From Cubamyces lactineus (lineage: Eukaryota > Basidiomycota > Agaricomycetes > Polyporales > Polyporaceae): a stretch of 64,000 bases of DNA. A program made the translations under genes and the position numbers. The notes below the pieces were generated by a model, which saw nothing but the letters and a program-made list of their open reading frames with translations, was not told the origin of the DNA and ran no database searches. The stretch's first letter is position 1. Each line of letters opens with the position of its first letter. The stretch lies in assembly GCA_022376465.1 (NCBI GenBank), contig JACDTU010000013.1:988501-1052500 (forward strand). Reading direction: 5' to 3'. Shown one piece after another: positions 1 to 12,005 of this stretch.

Positions 1-675
1 GATGGCGTAGGTCACCTTCTTCTCATCGGAGTCGAAGGTTCGGGGTCGGGCCTTGAAGACAAGTTCCAACTGCGTGAAGAAAGACCGGAGTTTGTTGGGG
101 TCGGACCCGTCGAACTGGTCCGGCTCGCGGACGTTGTGCCGCTCGTTGTTCGAAGGTTGGGTAACCGCCGGAGTTGGAGCGGTAGTACGTTCGAGGGTAC
201 GCGCGATGAGAGAGATCGCGGTCGCTAGTTGCGACTGAACCCGGTCTTCGGAGTCGGAGGAGTCCGAGCTTGAGCTAGTGTCGTCGTCTCCCGGCCCTTG
301 TGGGTCGTTGTCCGGAGGGCCTGGCGGTCCTGGAGGGCCCGGCGGACCTGGAGGACTAGGCGGACCCGGAGGCCCGCGGCTCGGACCTGAAGGCTGACCC
401 TCGGAGAACGGGTTCCCCGGAGATGGCTCGCGGGGTACCTGCGAGGCAGTCGCGGTAGAGATGACCAGAGGCTGAGGCGGGTCACCTTCGTCGTCCCCAT
501 CGGAGGACGCTTCGACGATTGTTCGAGCGAACTGCCCGCGGCGGCTCGGAGTAGCTTCTTCTTGCGTCGCTGAGTCGCCTCGGCGAGCTGTCCAGCCACT
601 CCAGTTCTCGGCGGGGTCTTCTTGCTCTAGGGCGCGAGATTGCGTCTGAGTGCGGACTACGGTTCGAGTGGACAT
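1..675 (-). CDS. Retrotransposon gag protein, N-terminal part (open at window edge)
   Basis: An uninterrupted frame of 225 codons begins at ATG 675 and is still open at base 1. The first 100 residues are polar and acidic. A collagen-like Gly-Pro-Pro-rich stretch lies near residues 100-125, followed by a Ser/Asp run. From residue 184 comes EPDQFDGSDPNKL, leading into a Leu/Phe-rich helix; in basidiomycete Ty3/gypsy elements this marks the start of the retrotransposon gag domain. The zinc knuckle would be beyond the edge. I see no stop or frameshift, so this part of the element looks young. Confidence 0.8.
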   Translation of the reverse strand, partial: MSTRTVVRTQTQSRALEQEDPAENWSGWTARRGDSATQEEATPSRRGQFARTIVEASSDGDDEGDPPQPLVISTATASQVPREPSPGNPFSEGQPSGPSRGPPGPPSPPGPPGPPGPPGPPDNDPQGPGDDDTSSSSDSSDSEDRVQSQLATAISLIARTLERTTAPTPAVTQPSNNERHNVREPDQFDGSDPNKLRSFFTQLELVFKARPRTFDSDEKKVTYAI

Positions 676-1000
676 ATTGAGTGAAACCCGGTGAGTTCGG
701 AAATACTGTTAGGACCGTGCCGTCCGGGGGTACAACTCCGGTGGTCGGGACTTGGACGGAGTTCGGGGTCGGAGTACGACCGGAGGTCGGACTAGCACTG
801 GGGTGAGGACTTTCGCGAAACTATTAGTAACGCACGGGTTCCGACTCGGTGTCCTCTATTTGCGGACTTCGGAGTACGGACTTGACGGGACGAAGGTCGG
901 ACTTGGGAACGGGGTTGGGTCGAAGGGGTTGGTAGGAAGGGAACGAAGGTTGGTCGGACTAGAGGGTCGGGGTTGAGTGTCGGACTACGAGTTGAACCAG

Positions 1001-1214
1001 TAATGGGTATAACGAGATTTCCGAACTGAGTAGCTACTACATTCCGGGGCAGTATTTATACTAAGTCAGAAACCCGATAGAAACAATAAGAGATGTACGT
1101 GATAGGAAGGAGTAGAACGAAAGTACGAAGTAACTTGCCAAGGGTAAGATAACGTAGATAGCTCAGTAAGCAAAAGCCTCATGTAGGTAGCGCCATGAGG
1201 GGTTATCTGAGACA
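1001..1214 (-). repeat. Probable 5' LTR of the gypsy element
   Basis: On the minus strand the segment opens with TGTCTCAGATAACCCC, holds a TATA-type box, and ends near a TACTGG that could start a primer-binding site. A length of about 214 bp fits small fungal LTRs. Both boundaries are inferred because no second LTR or target-site duplication is visible. Confidence 0.5.
1053..1060 (-). promoter_or_regulatory. TATA box in the LTR
   Basis: The minus strand reads TATAAATA, about 380 nt upstream of the gag ATG and in the middle of the inferred LTR, where a U3 promoter would be expected. Confidence 0.5.
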
Positions 1215-1223
1215 TGTAAGTCA

Positions 1224-1375
1224 TGGGGTCGGGGGAAGTCCGAAGTACGGAGTACGAAGTGCGGAGTACGGAGAACGGAGTCGGGGGTACGGGGTACGGA
1301 AGAGCGGAGTACGGAGGAACGGAGTACGTAACGCGGAGTAAGGAGCGGGGTACGGGGGTTCGGGGATCGGGCTTC
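1224..1375. repeat. Degenerate purine-rich short repeat next to the LTR
   Basis: The plus strand repeats variants of CGGAGTACGG about a dozen times with 7-10 nt spacing and single-base changes. The strand is strongly G-rich. It abuts the outer side of the inferred LTR edge. Confidence 0.6.
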
Positions 1376-2855
1376 GGGGTTACAGCACGGAGCGTAACAG
1401 AACTCTGCGTCTCGGAAGCGTGCGCGCCTGGATTGGTAACTTCTGGCTCACGATTGGAACAGTTGTAACCTCGCGCGCACGAGCGAAGGCAATACTGCTA
1501 CTGCTTGGATGTGTATTGGACTTGAATCACGAGCCCCCACGACCCTGGAGTCTTCAAGATCCAAGCCTCACGGTGCCGAGTGTAAAACCTCCGTGCATTC
1601 ACCTGTCGCCTTCTGGTGCGCGAGGCAGGCCGACGCAGGTGCAATTGTCCTACTCATAGTAGGCCTATTTAACATGTGATTATACCTGTTTCAGATAGGT
1701 GACGCTCAAGCGCAGGACGGTGGCTGCTCGCGCGCGTCGAGATGTCTGCACGCAGTGCGACTTCGCATGCGGATTATTCTGAAAAATGCCACCAAGCGCC
1801 CGCAAGGCCTCCTTCCAAATGGGGAGGATTTTGGGCGTCTTTTGGCCGGGCTCCGTGTATTTACGTTTGTTTGTTGCCAGCCGCTCTTGAGAGTTGAGGT
1901 GGGGGTCGTCCTCTGTTAGTATGTAGCATGTGACCTGATTCTCGTATGGCGCCTAATCCCGCGTTTATTCTGGATCCCGCTTTTCACCTACTACTGGAAT
2001 TTAGTCTCAACCCCGCTGTACATATATCGCCCCTCCTCAACTCGAAAGGGTGGTGGGTAGGAGCCTGGTTCGGGACGCCACAACGTATGCGCTAAGCGGA
2101 ACAAGAGGTCTGCATAGGGAAGCTAGGTAATGAGACCCCGGGAAGTCTGAACTAAATTGTGCCTGCCAAAACTTCTGACGCGATCTGTTTGAAAGGCCGC
2201 ATGGAAGGGGCTGCTTATGACTGTAAATAGGCTGTTGTAATGTTCGTGTAAAGACCCCAGAGACACCTATGCCTCAAAACGCCGCGGAAAAAGACAGCAC
2301 GCTCGGAGCGATCAAGGAACGGAGATGTGATTGGGCGAGACCGAGGGCTGGTGAGGGATGAAGGGAGGGGTTGTTGTGTGCTGTGCGCTGCTGCTCTTGC
2401 TCTCCTCCTCATCGTCTTGTCTTTCTCGACAGACATATCCTCGTCTCTGCTTTGCCTGGACTGCTCCCGATTGGCATTGTCTCTACACGGCAGCTTCAAG
2501 GAGACCACTTTCATCAAGAAGGGCAACCAGATTTGGCTTCGCGTTTCCAACTCGTGTTCAGCACGTTGCTCGCTCGTTTTCAACCCCTCCAGACCACATC
2601 GTCCAGCTAGAGGCCTACTGCCCATCGTTTAGCTCGCTTTTCTGATACTTCTGATCACGCTCTCTCTGTCTCTGCTCGCTCGTCTTGCCGATATCTCCTT
2701 GTCTCGCAGTTCCTGTCCAGGCCCCTCTCGCTTCTTCCCCGCATTCTACACGCGCGATCTGACATTCGCGCCTTTCCCGAGTCACGCTCGTTCAACGTGT
2801 TTTCAACGAGGCTCTCGAATCAGGGGACCTTCGCCCTCTCAGTAGACAATTACCC
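1376..2855. other. Intergenic region and upstream region of the 2856 gene
   Basis: No gene was supported. From about 2380 to 2855 the plus strand is rich in pyrimidine (CTC, TCTC), as is common in basidiomycete promoters and 5' leaders, and leads into the gene at 2856. Short open frames in this part overlap each other on both strands and look like composition effects. Confidence 0.5.
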
Positions 2856-5800
2856 ATGCACCGCTTCCGGTAAGTCCTCGCCGCCACATCTCACTCCCCG
2901 ACCACAGCTCAAGTCCACCACGACTCTCCCTCCTCATCTTTGCTACTCGTGTTTTGCACCCGCCAGCAAAAGATCAGACGCAAGGCGCATCCCAGTCCCT
3001 GACGCGTCGCCGCGCACAACCAACACGCAGGACGCCCTCCCCTCATTGCCTCCTGCGAGTGATTTCCGGACGTCATTGATCTTGCCCGAGTGCGTATCCT
3101 CCTGGCTTCTTTCCCGCGTCCCTATTCTTGCTCACCCCGCTACTTCTCCACCCTTGCGATGCTCCAATGGTACAGCCTCACCCGACGCTTCAGTGTGTTG
3201 CGAAATTCCTCCGGCGAGCCTATTGGGCTCGATGAGCTGAAGAACAAGTTTGCAGAACAACGCGCGCGGGGGTCTCAGAACCAGGTTACGGAGGAGGAAG
3301 AGGATATGATTTTGGAGGCGTTAGGACGGCTGCATGGTAAAACTCCTCGATCGCGCGGCCAGCAGAGCGGGCATGAGTCTAGCGAAGGTCGGGCCAACAC
3401 GGGCGATGGCGAAGACGACGACGCGGATCCCCTGCGCCGGTCGGTGCACTCCTCTACTTCCGCGGTGACGCCGTCATTGCACGGTGCCCCTTCGATGACC
3501 TCCATCTCGTCCCAGAAAGGCTCACAGTCCAGTCGGCGAATGAGCAACAATCTCTTCGGCTCAGGCAAGTTCAACGACCAGGCATACTTCCTGCGTACTG
3601 CCGCTTCTGGTCGCCGTACTGGTCGTGGAGGCGGGACTGTTGCCCAGTCGGATTCGACAATGAGCATGAGCACCGTGGGCAGTGCAAGAGGGGATAACAG
3701 TACCTCGTTGTACTCTGACAGTCAGAGTCTCCTACGGCCAGTCACACCGGAAGGCGGCAGTACGTACACAGCGTCAGCACCTTCTAGTCCTGGCAACAAC
3801 AGCATCTTTTCCAAGGATCGTAGCTCGAGGTCAACAGCAGGTGATCATTCGGACTACGCGTCAAGCTCGTTGAGTAAGAGGTTGTCGAAAGCGCTGTCCC
3901 CTGACGGGCTGAGGAGGGCTTCCCTGGCGCTAGACCAAGCAATACGGGAGTTGGAAGAGGAGGGAGATGATGAGATCGTGATGGAGCGGTCTCCCATCGC
4001 ACACCCTCCCGCGAGAGATATGAACGGCTCTCTCGCGGCATTGACGACTGCGGTGAGTTATCCTCGACATTGCCTCATGTGCGTCTTTCTGACGACAACT
4101 ACGAACCACAGCTCGAGTCCGAGGCCTCGTCTCCTCTACCCTCCCCTGGCGAAGAAGCAGGGACGGCGCTATCTTCTGACGACCCTGTCATGTCTGATGA
4201 AAACCAGCGGGCATCATCTTCACTTGGCTCGCGTACAACCTCCCCGACGCCTCGTCTACCTGGATACATTCCGGGCATGCCTCGTCCAATGACCCCACGG
4301 GAAGCTACATTCGACAGCGAGGATCTGACGCCATCTACGACACCACGGGCAACATCGCCTCGCTTGCCAGGCCTCAATACCCATACTTCACCCTTGATAC
4401 CCCAGAGTTTCGCGTCCACCATGCACAGGAGCAACTCCAGCGCCTCATCTTCGTATCAGAGCAATCGCCCAGTCTCCCCTGGGCAAGGCTCGACAGCCCC
4501 TCTCTTCTTTAACCGCTCTATGAATGGTCGCAGCACGCCTGAGGACCGCCAGCGAAACGCGGCGAAGGCGTCTTCACCCACCTCTGATGTCCCTGATTCG
4601 CCCGTCATGGGCCGGCGTAGGCCCATGTCCCCGCTGTCAGGCCCTGCGTACCAGCCTCTTGCGTCGCCGTCTTCGCGACCATCCTCTCGTCCTGGCACAC
4701 CGTCCAACGTGACTTGGAACACCCCGGCAAGCCCCAACGGTACCCCGCAGAAGTCCCACGGGCGGAACGGCAGCGTATCGCAATCTGGCCACAGTCGCAA
4801 TGGCAGCACCGCAAGCATTAACGAGCAAGGTGCGGACGCCTTGGAACGCTCAAAGTCGACTTCGCGGTCGCTACGCTCCCCTGCGTTGCCTGATTCGCCT
4901 TGGGTTGACAATGGACACGCTGGCAATTTCTCACTCACGCAACCCGAGTACCGCCCACCCTCGGCTATGTCTGGCATGGAACTTGGCTCGCCTGTCCAAG
5001 CTACGAACAGGATCGTCCGGTCGCCCACGCCGAGTGGTTCCCGATCGCCGACATCGCCGACGTTCCACGACTTCGGCGCCATCAATGGAGACGGCGTGAG
5101 TTCCAGCCGGCACTCGTCGAAGCAGCTGCAGCAGTCGGCCTCGAACTCGTTCTCGCTTGGGACCCCCAACGCGCTCCTCTTCTCGCCCATTGCGAACTCG
5201 TCGCGGTCCTCGCTTGAGTCTGCCGGGTCTAGCTACCACACCTGGGACGAGGACCACAAGAAGGACCGGCTGTTCGGCCTCTTCAGTAGCCTTGACCCGG
5301 ACTACACGCCCTGGCACGACATCTCACCCGCGGACAAGTCGGGTCCGTCAACGGCCGGGACGTCGCCTTACGACTCGCTCGAGCCCGAGGATGCCGTGCG
5401 GCGAGAGATTGGGTTGACGAAGAGCGACTTCGTGGCAATTCAGGACAAGCTGGTGAGCGCGGCGCTCACGAAGGCAGCGACACCTGAGAACCGTGCACGC
5501 GCGGGGTCGATCAGGAAGAGGAGGCCGTCCACGTCGCAGTCGAACTACTCGTTCAACGGCGACAGCAGGGTACGTCGCATTTGTTGCCGCCATTAAGTTG
5601 GTTGTGTGACTGACCGGTCGTGACAGGCTGTCAATTCGACCCCTCAGCCGCAGCCACAGCCACAAGCTTCCGTGACCCCGCCGCGTCCGGCGACGAGCGA
5701 CCATGTAGCGAAGGCGAATGCGCTGCTGAACGCGGTGGTTGACAGCATCGAGTCTCCCAGCACGCGCGCTGCTGAGAAGGCCCCGGCCAGAGAGGCGTCC

Positions 5801-8293
5801 TTAGGTGTTCCGCAGAGCGCCGACGTCGAGGAATCCAGTCCGATGCGTAGGCACCGGGCCCTGGCGGAGGCGTTGTTTGGTGCTGAGGACTCGGAGCGGG
5901 CTATCAGCCCTCCCGTTCCTTCGCAGCCGCCCCAGATCTCCATTATGCCCGACATGTCTTCGCCCGAACCGGAGTCCAACGAGGATGAGCCCATCCAGAT
6001 GGTGTTGTCCCCTACACGCCCGCTACAGACGCCTAAGCGCTCGGATTCCTTACGTCATGCTGCGGCCAAGGCGTCTACACCGACGCCTCCCTTGAACGCG
6101 ATGCCGACTTCGCCAATGTCGCCCCTTTCCCCGACGGCGGGAATGGACCCTACTCAGCTCGCTCTTGAAGTGCAGCGGAGGGCTGAGGCGGCTACGCTGG
6201 CCTTGCGCAAATCGCCGTCGATCCCGAAGATTGGCAATGAGGGTTCTGGCACTTTGCCCCGGAAGCGAATTAGCCCGAATAAGATCTCCTCACCTACCCT
6301 TGTGTCTGCGTCTACCAGCGTTGACGCTATCCCGTTACGCTCGCCTACTGCGTCGCCGACTCCTCAGACGTTGCAGTCGTCGAGCAGGATCGGATCGCGG
6401 TTCAAGAAGCTGCGTGGTACAATTCGTGCGAAGCACCAGGTGCCCAATGGAGAGGAGATTACGCCGTTCCCGCTCGAGCTGAGGAGTCCGAACTCTGGCG
6501 CACCGTCGGGCAGTTCCCCAAGCCTGGCTTTGAGAATGGATCCTGTTCCCATGTCCGCTGGGTATGCCGAGCCTACGAGGTTGAAACCGCCGCCTGCGCC
6601 ACTTGCGACACCCCCAGCTAGCGCCACGCCGGGTTTGAAGGGCTTCATGGCACGTTTCCGCAAACAGCGAGTGACCGCTGAGCCCCTCGTGCCGCCTACG
6701 CGTCATGTACCTGGGCCGTCGTCTGCTGTCTCGGCCAAGTCGCTGGGCTTGCCTTCTCCTTCGGAGCAGGCGCTTCCGCCTATGCCACAGTCCGCCCCAG
6801 CCCTCAAGACCGTGTTCAGGAGCCCGAGTCCTGCAGGTCCTGCTTCTCCGCCACCGCAGTCTCCCACACCCAGACCACCGCAGGACGCGTTCGTAGCGCA
6901 GTCTTCTGCCCAGGCGCAGACCGACGATGCCCTAAAGCAGCTGTTCGACGCGGCGACGAATCTCGGCCTCGACCAGGCGGCGCTCAATGACCTCATTGCT
7001 CGCTCGCCTTCTACCTCCTCGCGGTCCACGGCGTGGACGAGACTGACCAGAGCCACGTCTCCGAACGAGAGCAGGAAGAGCCAGATACCTATCATACGTG
7101 GAAGAGTGACCCCAGATAGCGTGCGCTCACCAGCGTCTGAGGGACGCCCCAGCTATGACGGCTACTCACCGAGGCCATCCACGGACACAAGGCCCCCTAT
7201 CCGCAAGAGCCAAGAGTCGCCGCAGCGTCCCCGCCAACACCAGGAGGCGGGCCAGAACACGGTAGTGCGACGGACAATCATCTTCCCTTCGGATTCTAGA
7301 GCCTCCGGGGTCGATCTGAGTGCTCTCATGCGCAAGCACTCGACGTCCCGCAAACGCAGCTCGGTCGGTTCTAAGTCTTCCATCCACGATCGAGTGCCCA
7401 CCCCACCACCTCCCCATCGGGCCGGTGGGCGGAGGTTCTCCACCGACTCGTCTCCTCCCGTTCCCCAGCTGCCGCCGACCTTCGCAGTCCAGGCCGAGGG
7501 CATGCTCGCCGCGCCGAACATGTCAAACCCCGCTTATGACTCGCTGTAAGTCGATCACCTTCTCTGGGACACGTCAGCGTGACTAATAGACCAGCGGCAG
7601 GTATGACATGTATGCGGGAGACGGCAGAGGCCAGACGCTGAGCGCGGAGAGCCCCGGGGCAGGGAGCTCGCAGGCCCAGCGGGAAGTCATTCCGGAGGCA
7701 GGTCCGGCGCTCGAGGTGATCGAGATGGCCAACGGAGAGACTATCTGGTGCGTCAATCCCACTGCAATCTTTACGTCTTTCGCCTGACGCAGGTCCACAG
7801 GTCGATTGTCAACGGGCTGCGTGATGACGATGGCGAGTCCTACTATGGGGACCGTGCGAGCTTCTACTCTGAGTACTCCGTCAAGGACACAAACGAGAAC
7901 ATGAAGCTGTTCTTCAAGGAGCACGAGCGAAAGTCGTCCAAGGGCAGCGCGAGCTCTTTCCTCTCACGGCGGAAGACGCAGACGCAGCAGCCAAAAGGTA
8001 CCGCCCGTCCGGAGACTAAGGTTTGTGTGCCCCGCCCGGCGTCTAGCATGCCTATCGTGGCTCATCATCGTCCGCAGGTCTTCTTCAGTTCTAGTGCGCA
8101 AATAGGCCGTCTCATCGAGAATCTGTCGCGTGGCATGGATGCTGGCTCGTTTAATATCATGCCGGGGCAGGGTAGCCGTTCCCAGGGTCATGTTGGCCAC
8201 TCAACTTCGTCCTCCATGGGGTCCCAAGCAGACTTGGGCTGGACAGTTGAGGAACGGCTGGAACACATGCTGGGGTCCATGGGGGCTAGCTGA
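2856..8293 (+). CDS. Large Ser/Pro-rich, mostly disordered protein of unknown function
   Basis: Eight exons: 2856-2869, 2967-3089, 3176-4052, 4112-5569, 5627-7545, 7601-7747, 7801-8020, 8078-8293. They join in phase to 1657 residues. The start gives MHRFRKRSDARR; exon 1 is only 14 nt. Most of the chain is Ser/Pro/Thr-rich with SP and TP sites and a PQPQPQPQ stretch, typical of a phosphorylated scaffold. Acidic helix-like patches lie near residue 310 (REL followed by EEE) and in residues 715-780. The least biased segments, likely the folded or conserved ones, are residues 40-75, about 715-780, and the C-terminal 150, which are rich in Tyr, Asp and Phe. No catalytic motif, signal peptide or membrane segment is seen. 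I do not recognise the family; a cytoskeletal or polarity scaffold is only a guess from composition. An alternative start at 3159 (MLQWYS) would lose the well-joined N-terminus. Confidence 0.85.
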
Positions 8294-8490
8294 ACCGTTC
8301 GTGTTGCTTTCAGAGTCGTTGCGCTGCTGCTATCATATTTTTTCTCTATCGGGTCTCAGTCGAGTGTTCCCACCGCTATTAATCAGTGCATCGGACCGAT
8401 CTGTTCGCTGTTATGCCTCGAGGTCTACTATGTTAATAAATATTTGGTCCGTGGAATTCGTCATGGCTGCCCCCTTTGTCCAACCTGCGC

Positions 8491-9350
8491 TCACATCCCC
8501 CGCCAGTCAATCCACCTGTTCAAGCACAGTGCGAGAAGAGCGTCCCGGATAAGATTGTCCTCGTGAAAGCCGTACTCGAGGAGCGCATAGGCGCGACCGA
8601 TCCTCGGAAGGTCGCGCGGCGTGGGGTCGTATCGCGCGATTCTGGACTCCGGGTCTAGCGAGAATAGCTGCGATGACGGACGATGACATGTCAATATATG
8701 GTGAGCATTCTCGAGAATGATCGTCTCTCATGTGGGGAGAGGCTCTGCCCACCTCATAGCCGTATGGATGCTTGTCCCCAATCCTACGCCACTCGAACTT
8801 CTCCTTCTCATCTCTCCCCGAGATGAACATCCTGGCACTGGTGCGAGCGAAGTGTAAGTTGGGAGTGACGTCGGGTAGAGTGGGAGACAGAGCGAACGTC
8901 TCGGTTGAGCCCGGCATGACGAGGTTGGTCATTGGCTCCCTCTCCGCGCCTTTGATCACCGAGCCGAGGTGGGTGGCCAGGGCCCAATCGAAGAAGGCGA
9001 CGACGGACTGCTCGTTAAACGTCACCTGCAGCGTCGCGGGACCGAGAGCGGGGGGCATGGGGGCAGGAGAGCAGGAGAGGGCAGGCGGGAACCGGGCGGG
9101 GGGTCTCAGGCTCAGCGATCTGGTGGGTCCACTGCGACGATCCGATGGCAGAAGCGCTCACCGTGGTTCTGGTGCCTTGCGGAAGGTCGACGGTGTCGAA
9201 CTTGTACACGACGGGCTCGTTGCGGTGGTAGCCAATCGCGACGCACTTGTGGCGGGGGTCGCCCTGGCCGGTGTAGTAGAGCTCGTTGATGACCGCGCCC
9301 TCCATGGGCTGGGTCGAGCTGGACGGCGGGGCAGGGCGGTTGTTTGGCAT
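8491..9350 (-). CDS. Small basidiomycete protein, DUF6593-like
   Basis: Three exons on the minus strand: 9350-9162, 9025-8753, 8667-8491, all joined in phase 0, giving 212 residues. The first third holds a short beta-rich section (HKCVAIGYHR, VVYKFDTV). The middle has a Trp-containing FEWRR motif followed by YGYELFSLDPESRIARY. The C-terminus is an amphipathic helix ending LNRWIDWRGM. This order (beta strands, a W-R core, an 'IA-Y' strand, then a terminal hydrophobic helix) resembles the small DUF6593-type proteins expanded in Agaricomycetes; that assignment is from memory of the fold pattern and is weak. There is no signal peptide. The gene converges on the 2856-8293 gene with 197 bp between stops. 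Confidence 0.75.
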
Positions 9351-9411
9351 GTCGATCGCGGTGGGTTATTTTGCTGGCTGCTTTGTCGTCCATTGGCTGA
9401 CCAGCCGAGGG

Positions 9412-9418
9412 TTTTATA
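9412..9418 (-). promoter_or_regulatory. TATA box
   Basis: The minus strand reads TATAAAA, 62 nt upstream of the ATG at 9350, which supports that start. Confidence 0.6.
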
Positions 9419-12005
9419 GCCCAAAAGGATAGCCCCGTCCACGGCCGGCATCGTGGCGCAACTCAGTTTGCTGAGGGCCCGTTCGATGTGGGAGCACCAT
9501 GGCAAGCTGCATATGGCTGATGCAATTTCGGCGAACGCAACCGAAGCTCAGGGCGTATCCGGGAATGACACCCATCGGGGAAAGTATCTCTTCTGTGTAA
9601 TGCTCGGGCCCAATTGTCGAGCTGGGTTTGGCGGAGAACCGGTACTAAAAGGCTAATATAGGCACATCCCGGGTCCCCTCTATGCAGGAGAAGCAATGCG
9701 CAGGTAGGCCGAACTGCGTATGATCATAGGCTCTCCGCCCCAGTTTGGCAATATCTCTTAGTACTCTAACGTGGACTGACAGATCTCTTGTTCATCCGCC
9801 TCTTGACACAAGCTCACGTCCACACTGCCTCTAAAATTACTTAGAGCTTACAGTGCTTTCGGTGCTTGCTCGACGGAGAAAGCCGTGACGGCTCATGCCC
9901 GTCCACCTATCTCCGCTTGAAGAGGAATGCGTACGGTCGATGCGAGTCGAAGGCGGGGAGGTGATACGCTTGCCCTTCCGTGCGCGGCTAGGTTGGGGCT
10001 GGAATAGTGAGATATGAACTCACGATTCATGTCTTGCTATCGCAGAACACCGCGCGTTCTGCGGCCCTGCAGCTCTCTACCGCATTCCCACCTCTCTACT
10101 ACGTCCGCCCGCTTCTCTTTGTCCACCTGGAGGGTTCGACCCCGCCCAATGGGTACGGCTCGGAGGAGGGTCCCTTCGCCTATGCATTCTCCGGGACGTG
10201 CGGTCTGGCGTGCGCTCCAGGGGGCCTTCTTGACGCCCGCTGTATTCCGTAGTCCTTTGGCCGTGTAGCATCTGGGCTGTGGGCGAGAGAGCGCAGAGGC
10301 AAACGTGCAGCTGCATGCGCCCCGCGTGATCAGCGTTGTTCAGAGCTGACATTGCCGCAGATCTTCCTGGAGTGATGGACTGACCGCCGTGAGCAGCGCC
10401 GCCTGACCAAGGACGCCCTCCGTATAATGAAGGGGTCGCTGCAAGTCATCCGTCTTGACGACGCGAATAGTACCTGGATTCGACTTTGTAGCTGGCAGCT
10501 CGTTCATCGCCCGCGACGATGATGGCCGGGAGCTAAAGTGAGAGGTTGGAGACGTAGAAGGTCGACATCATACTACATTGGGTGAGTGGAAGTAAACCTA
10601 AACGCCGCGGAGGAGGATGCAGGTCAAAGCGTTGGTACGCTGCATGGTCCCCGGCGGACGGGAAATGAGCTCAATATCGATCGGCAAGGGCTGCCTTGCA
10701 CGCTCGGGCGTTCTCGTGCCCCCCGTGTTTGTTTTTCCTTTGGAATGGGGAGCGGAGCAAACCCCATCGCGCGGCTGCCTTCCGCTTCGACGGAAAATGC
10801 TTCGCGGGTTCTTTCATATTCGCAGAGCGATCCGCCGCGACGATTGGACGAGAACGGCGAGCCGTCCGCAGGGAACACGCAGGCACTGCTCTCGCCGTGT
10901 CCTCTGCCAGCGCCCATGCTTCGTCGGCAGCGTCGTGGGGCTGACGCGAGTGGAGTGGAGCGGAAGCTCGAAGTACAGTTTACATGCCGCATCCGACGAG
11001 GGTGTGGATGGTGCCGTTCCGAGGCGGCGGCCTCAGAAGCTTGTGCGTGATCCGACCATGTTATCAAAGCAGCACGAGGCGAAGCCTAGGGCGGGCGATT
11101 TGTTCGGAGGCTCTTACAGTATGTCGAGAAACACATACACACGAATGTTCCACGTATTTCGTCGCGGCCGGAGAAACCACGAAGTCGTTGTGGTTGTATA
11201 CGATCACTCGGTTGCTCGGGCGGTCGAGCCCCCCACATTGTCACCAGAAGACTGACGTTCATATCGGGTGTCAGTACAGGCGGGGCCCTAGAGTGCACAC
11301 TTGCTCCGTGCCGGTATTCTGCATGATGCAATGAGATGTGACCGCTGCGCGTGGTGCTAGTTTCTTGATGCACGTCCGCTAATGAGGCACCCTACAATGG
11401 ATCGGGGCCCCGAACGTGCCGCTGCAAGCCTGAATTCGCTCAGTTCGGCGCGTGAGTGGGGAGAAATGGCGGGCTCTTACCTACCACGAGTCTGTGCTTT
11501 CTCTTCTCTCACTTCATGTGCGAACGAATTGCGATGGTCGGAGGGGCATTGCCAGCGGGGGGCTCAGCGCCTTGCATCAAGTTCGATAAGGGTACGCCCT
11601 ACAACGAGGACCTGCGAAGGCATTGACGGCACGCCAGGGTATAGTTACAGACAACGAGGGCAGGAAGGACGACTAGCAGCGCCTCGGGATGACGTTGTGC
11701 ATGTTGGGCCTAGGAGTGAGAAAGCCTCGTAGAAAATGAACATTTTCTCAGCCACGCGGTAGACAGCAGCACATGAGGTCTGACGAAACAGAGAAGGAAG
11801 GGGGCAGATGACTACAAAGAGTCGGGTTTGGAGAACGCGCGAGGCACACGAGCGCAGGGCCAATAACTTCACTCTTTCATTCATGAGTCCCGCAAATGGA
11901 CCGGATTGGAACGTTTGCCACACAACTTTTGCAAACGCCCGTTTAGTAGTATCGACTTCTAGTAGCGGGAGTAGGGTGGGCGAAGAGGAAGAAGGCTGAT
12001 AGGAA

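Larger units (their letters stand above)
1..1214 (-). mobile_element. 5' end of a Ty3/gypsy-type LTR retrotransposon (partial)
   Basis: Read on the minus strand, the order is a probable LTR (about 1214 to 1001), an untranslated leader, then a gag reading frame that starts at 675 and runs off the window. The gag contains a motif typical of basidiomycete Ty3/gypsy gag proteins, so the class is inferred from gag; protease, reverse transcriptase and integrase would lie left of base 1. The outer LTR edge is taken at 1214, where the minus strand begins TGTCTCAG. No second LTR is inside the window, so completeness cannot be judged. Confidence 0.75.

Noticed and set aside
3159..3175. ATG 3159 as start of the large disordered protein
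   Set aside because: Upstream exons 2856-2869 and 2967-3089 join in phase and give a better N-terminus; 3159 falls within an intron.
10586..11255. Overlapping open frames of 147-212 codons on both strands
   Set aside because: They overlap each other in several frames and strands, have no motif, and fit chance in GC-rich DNA.
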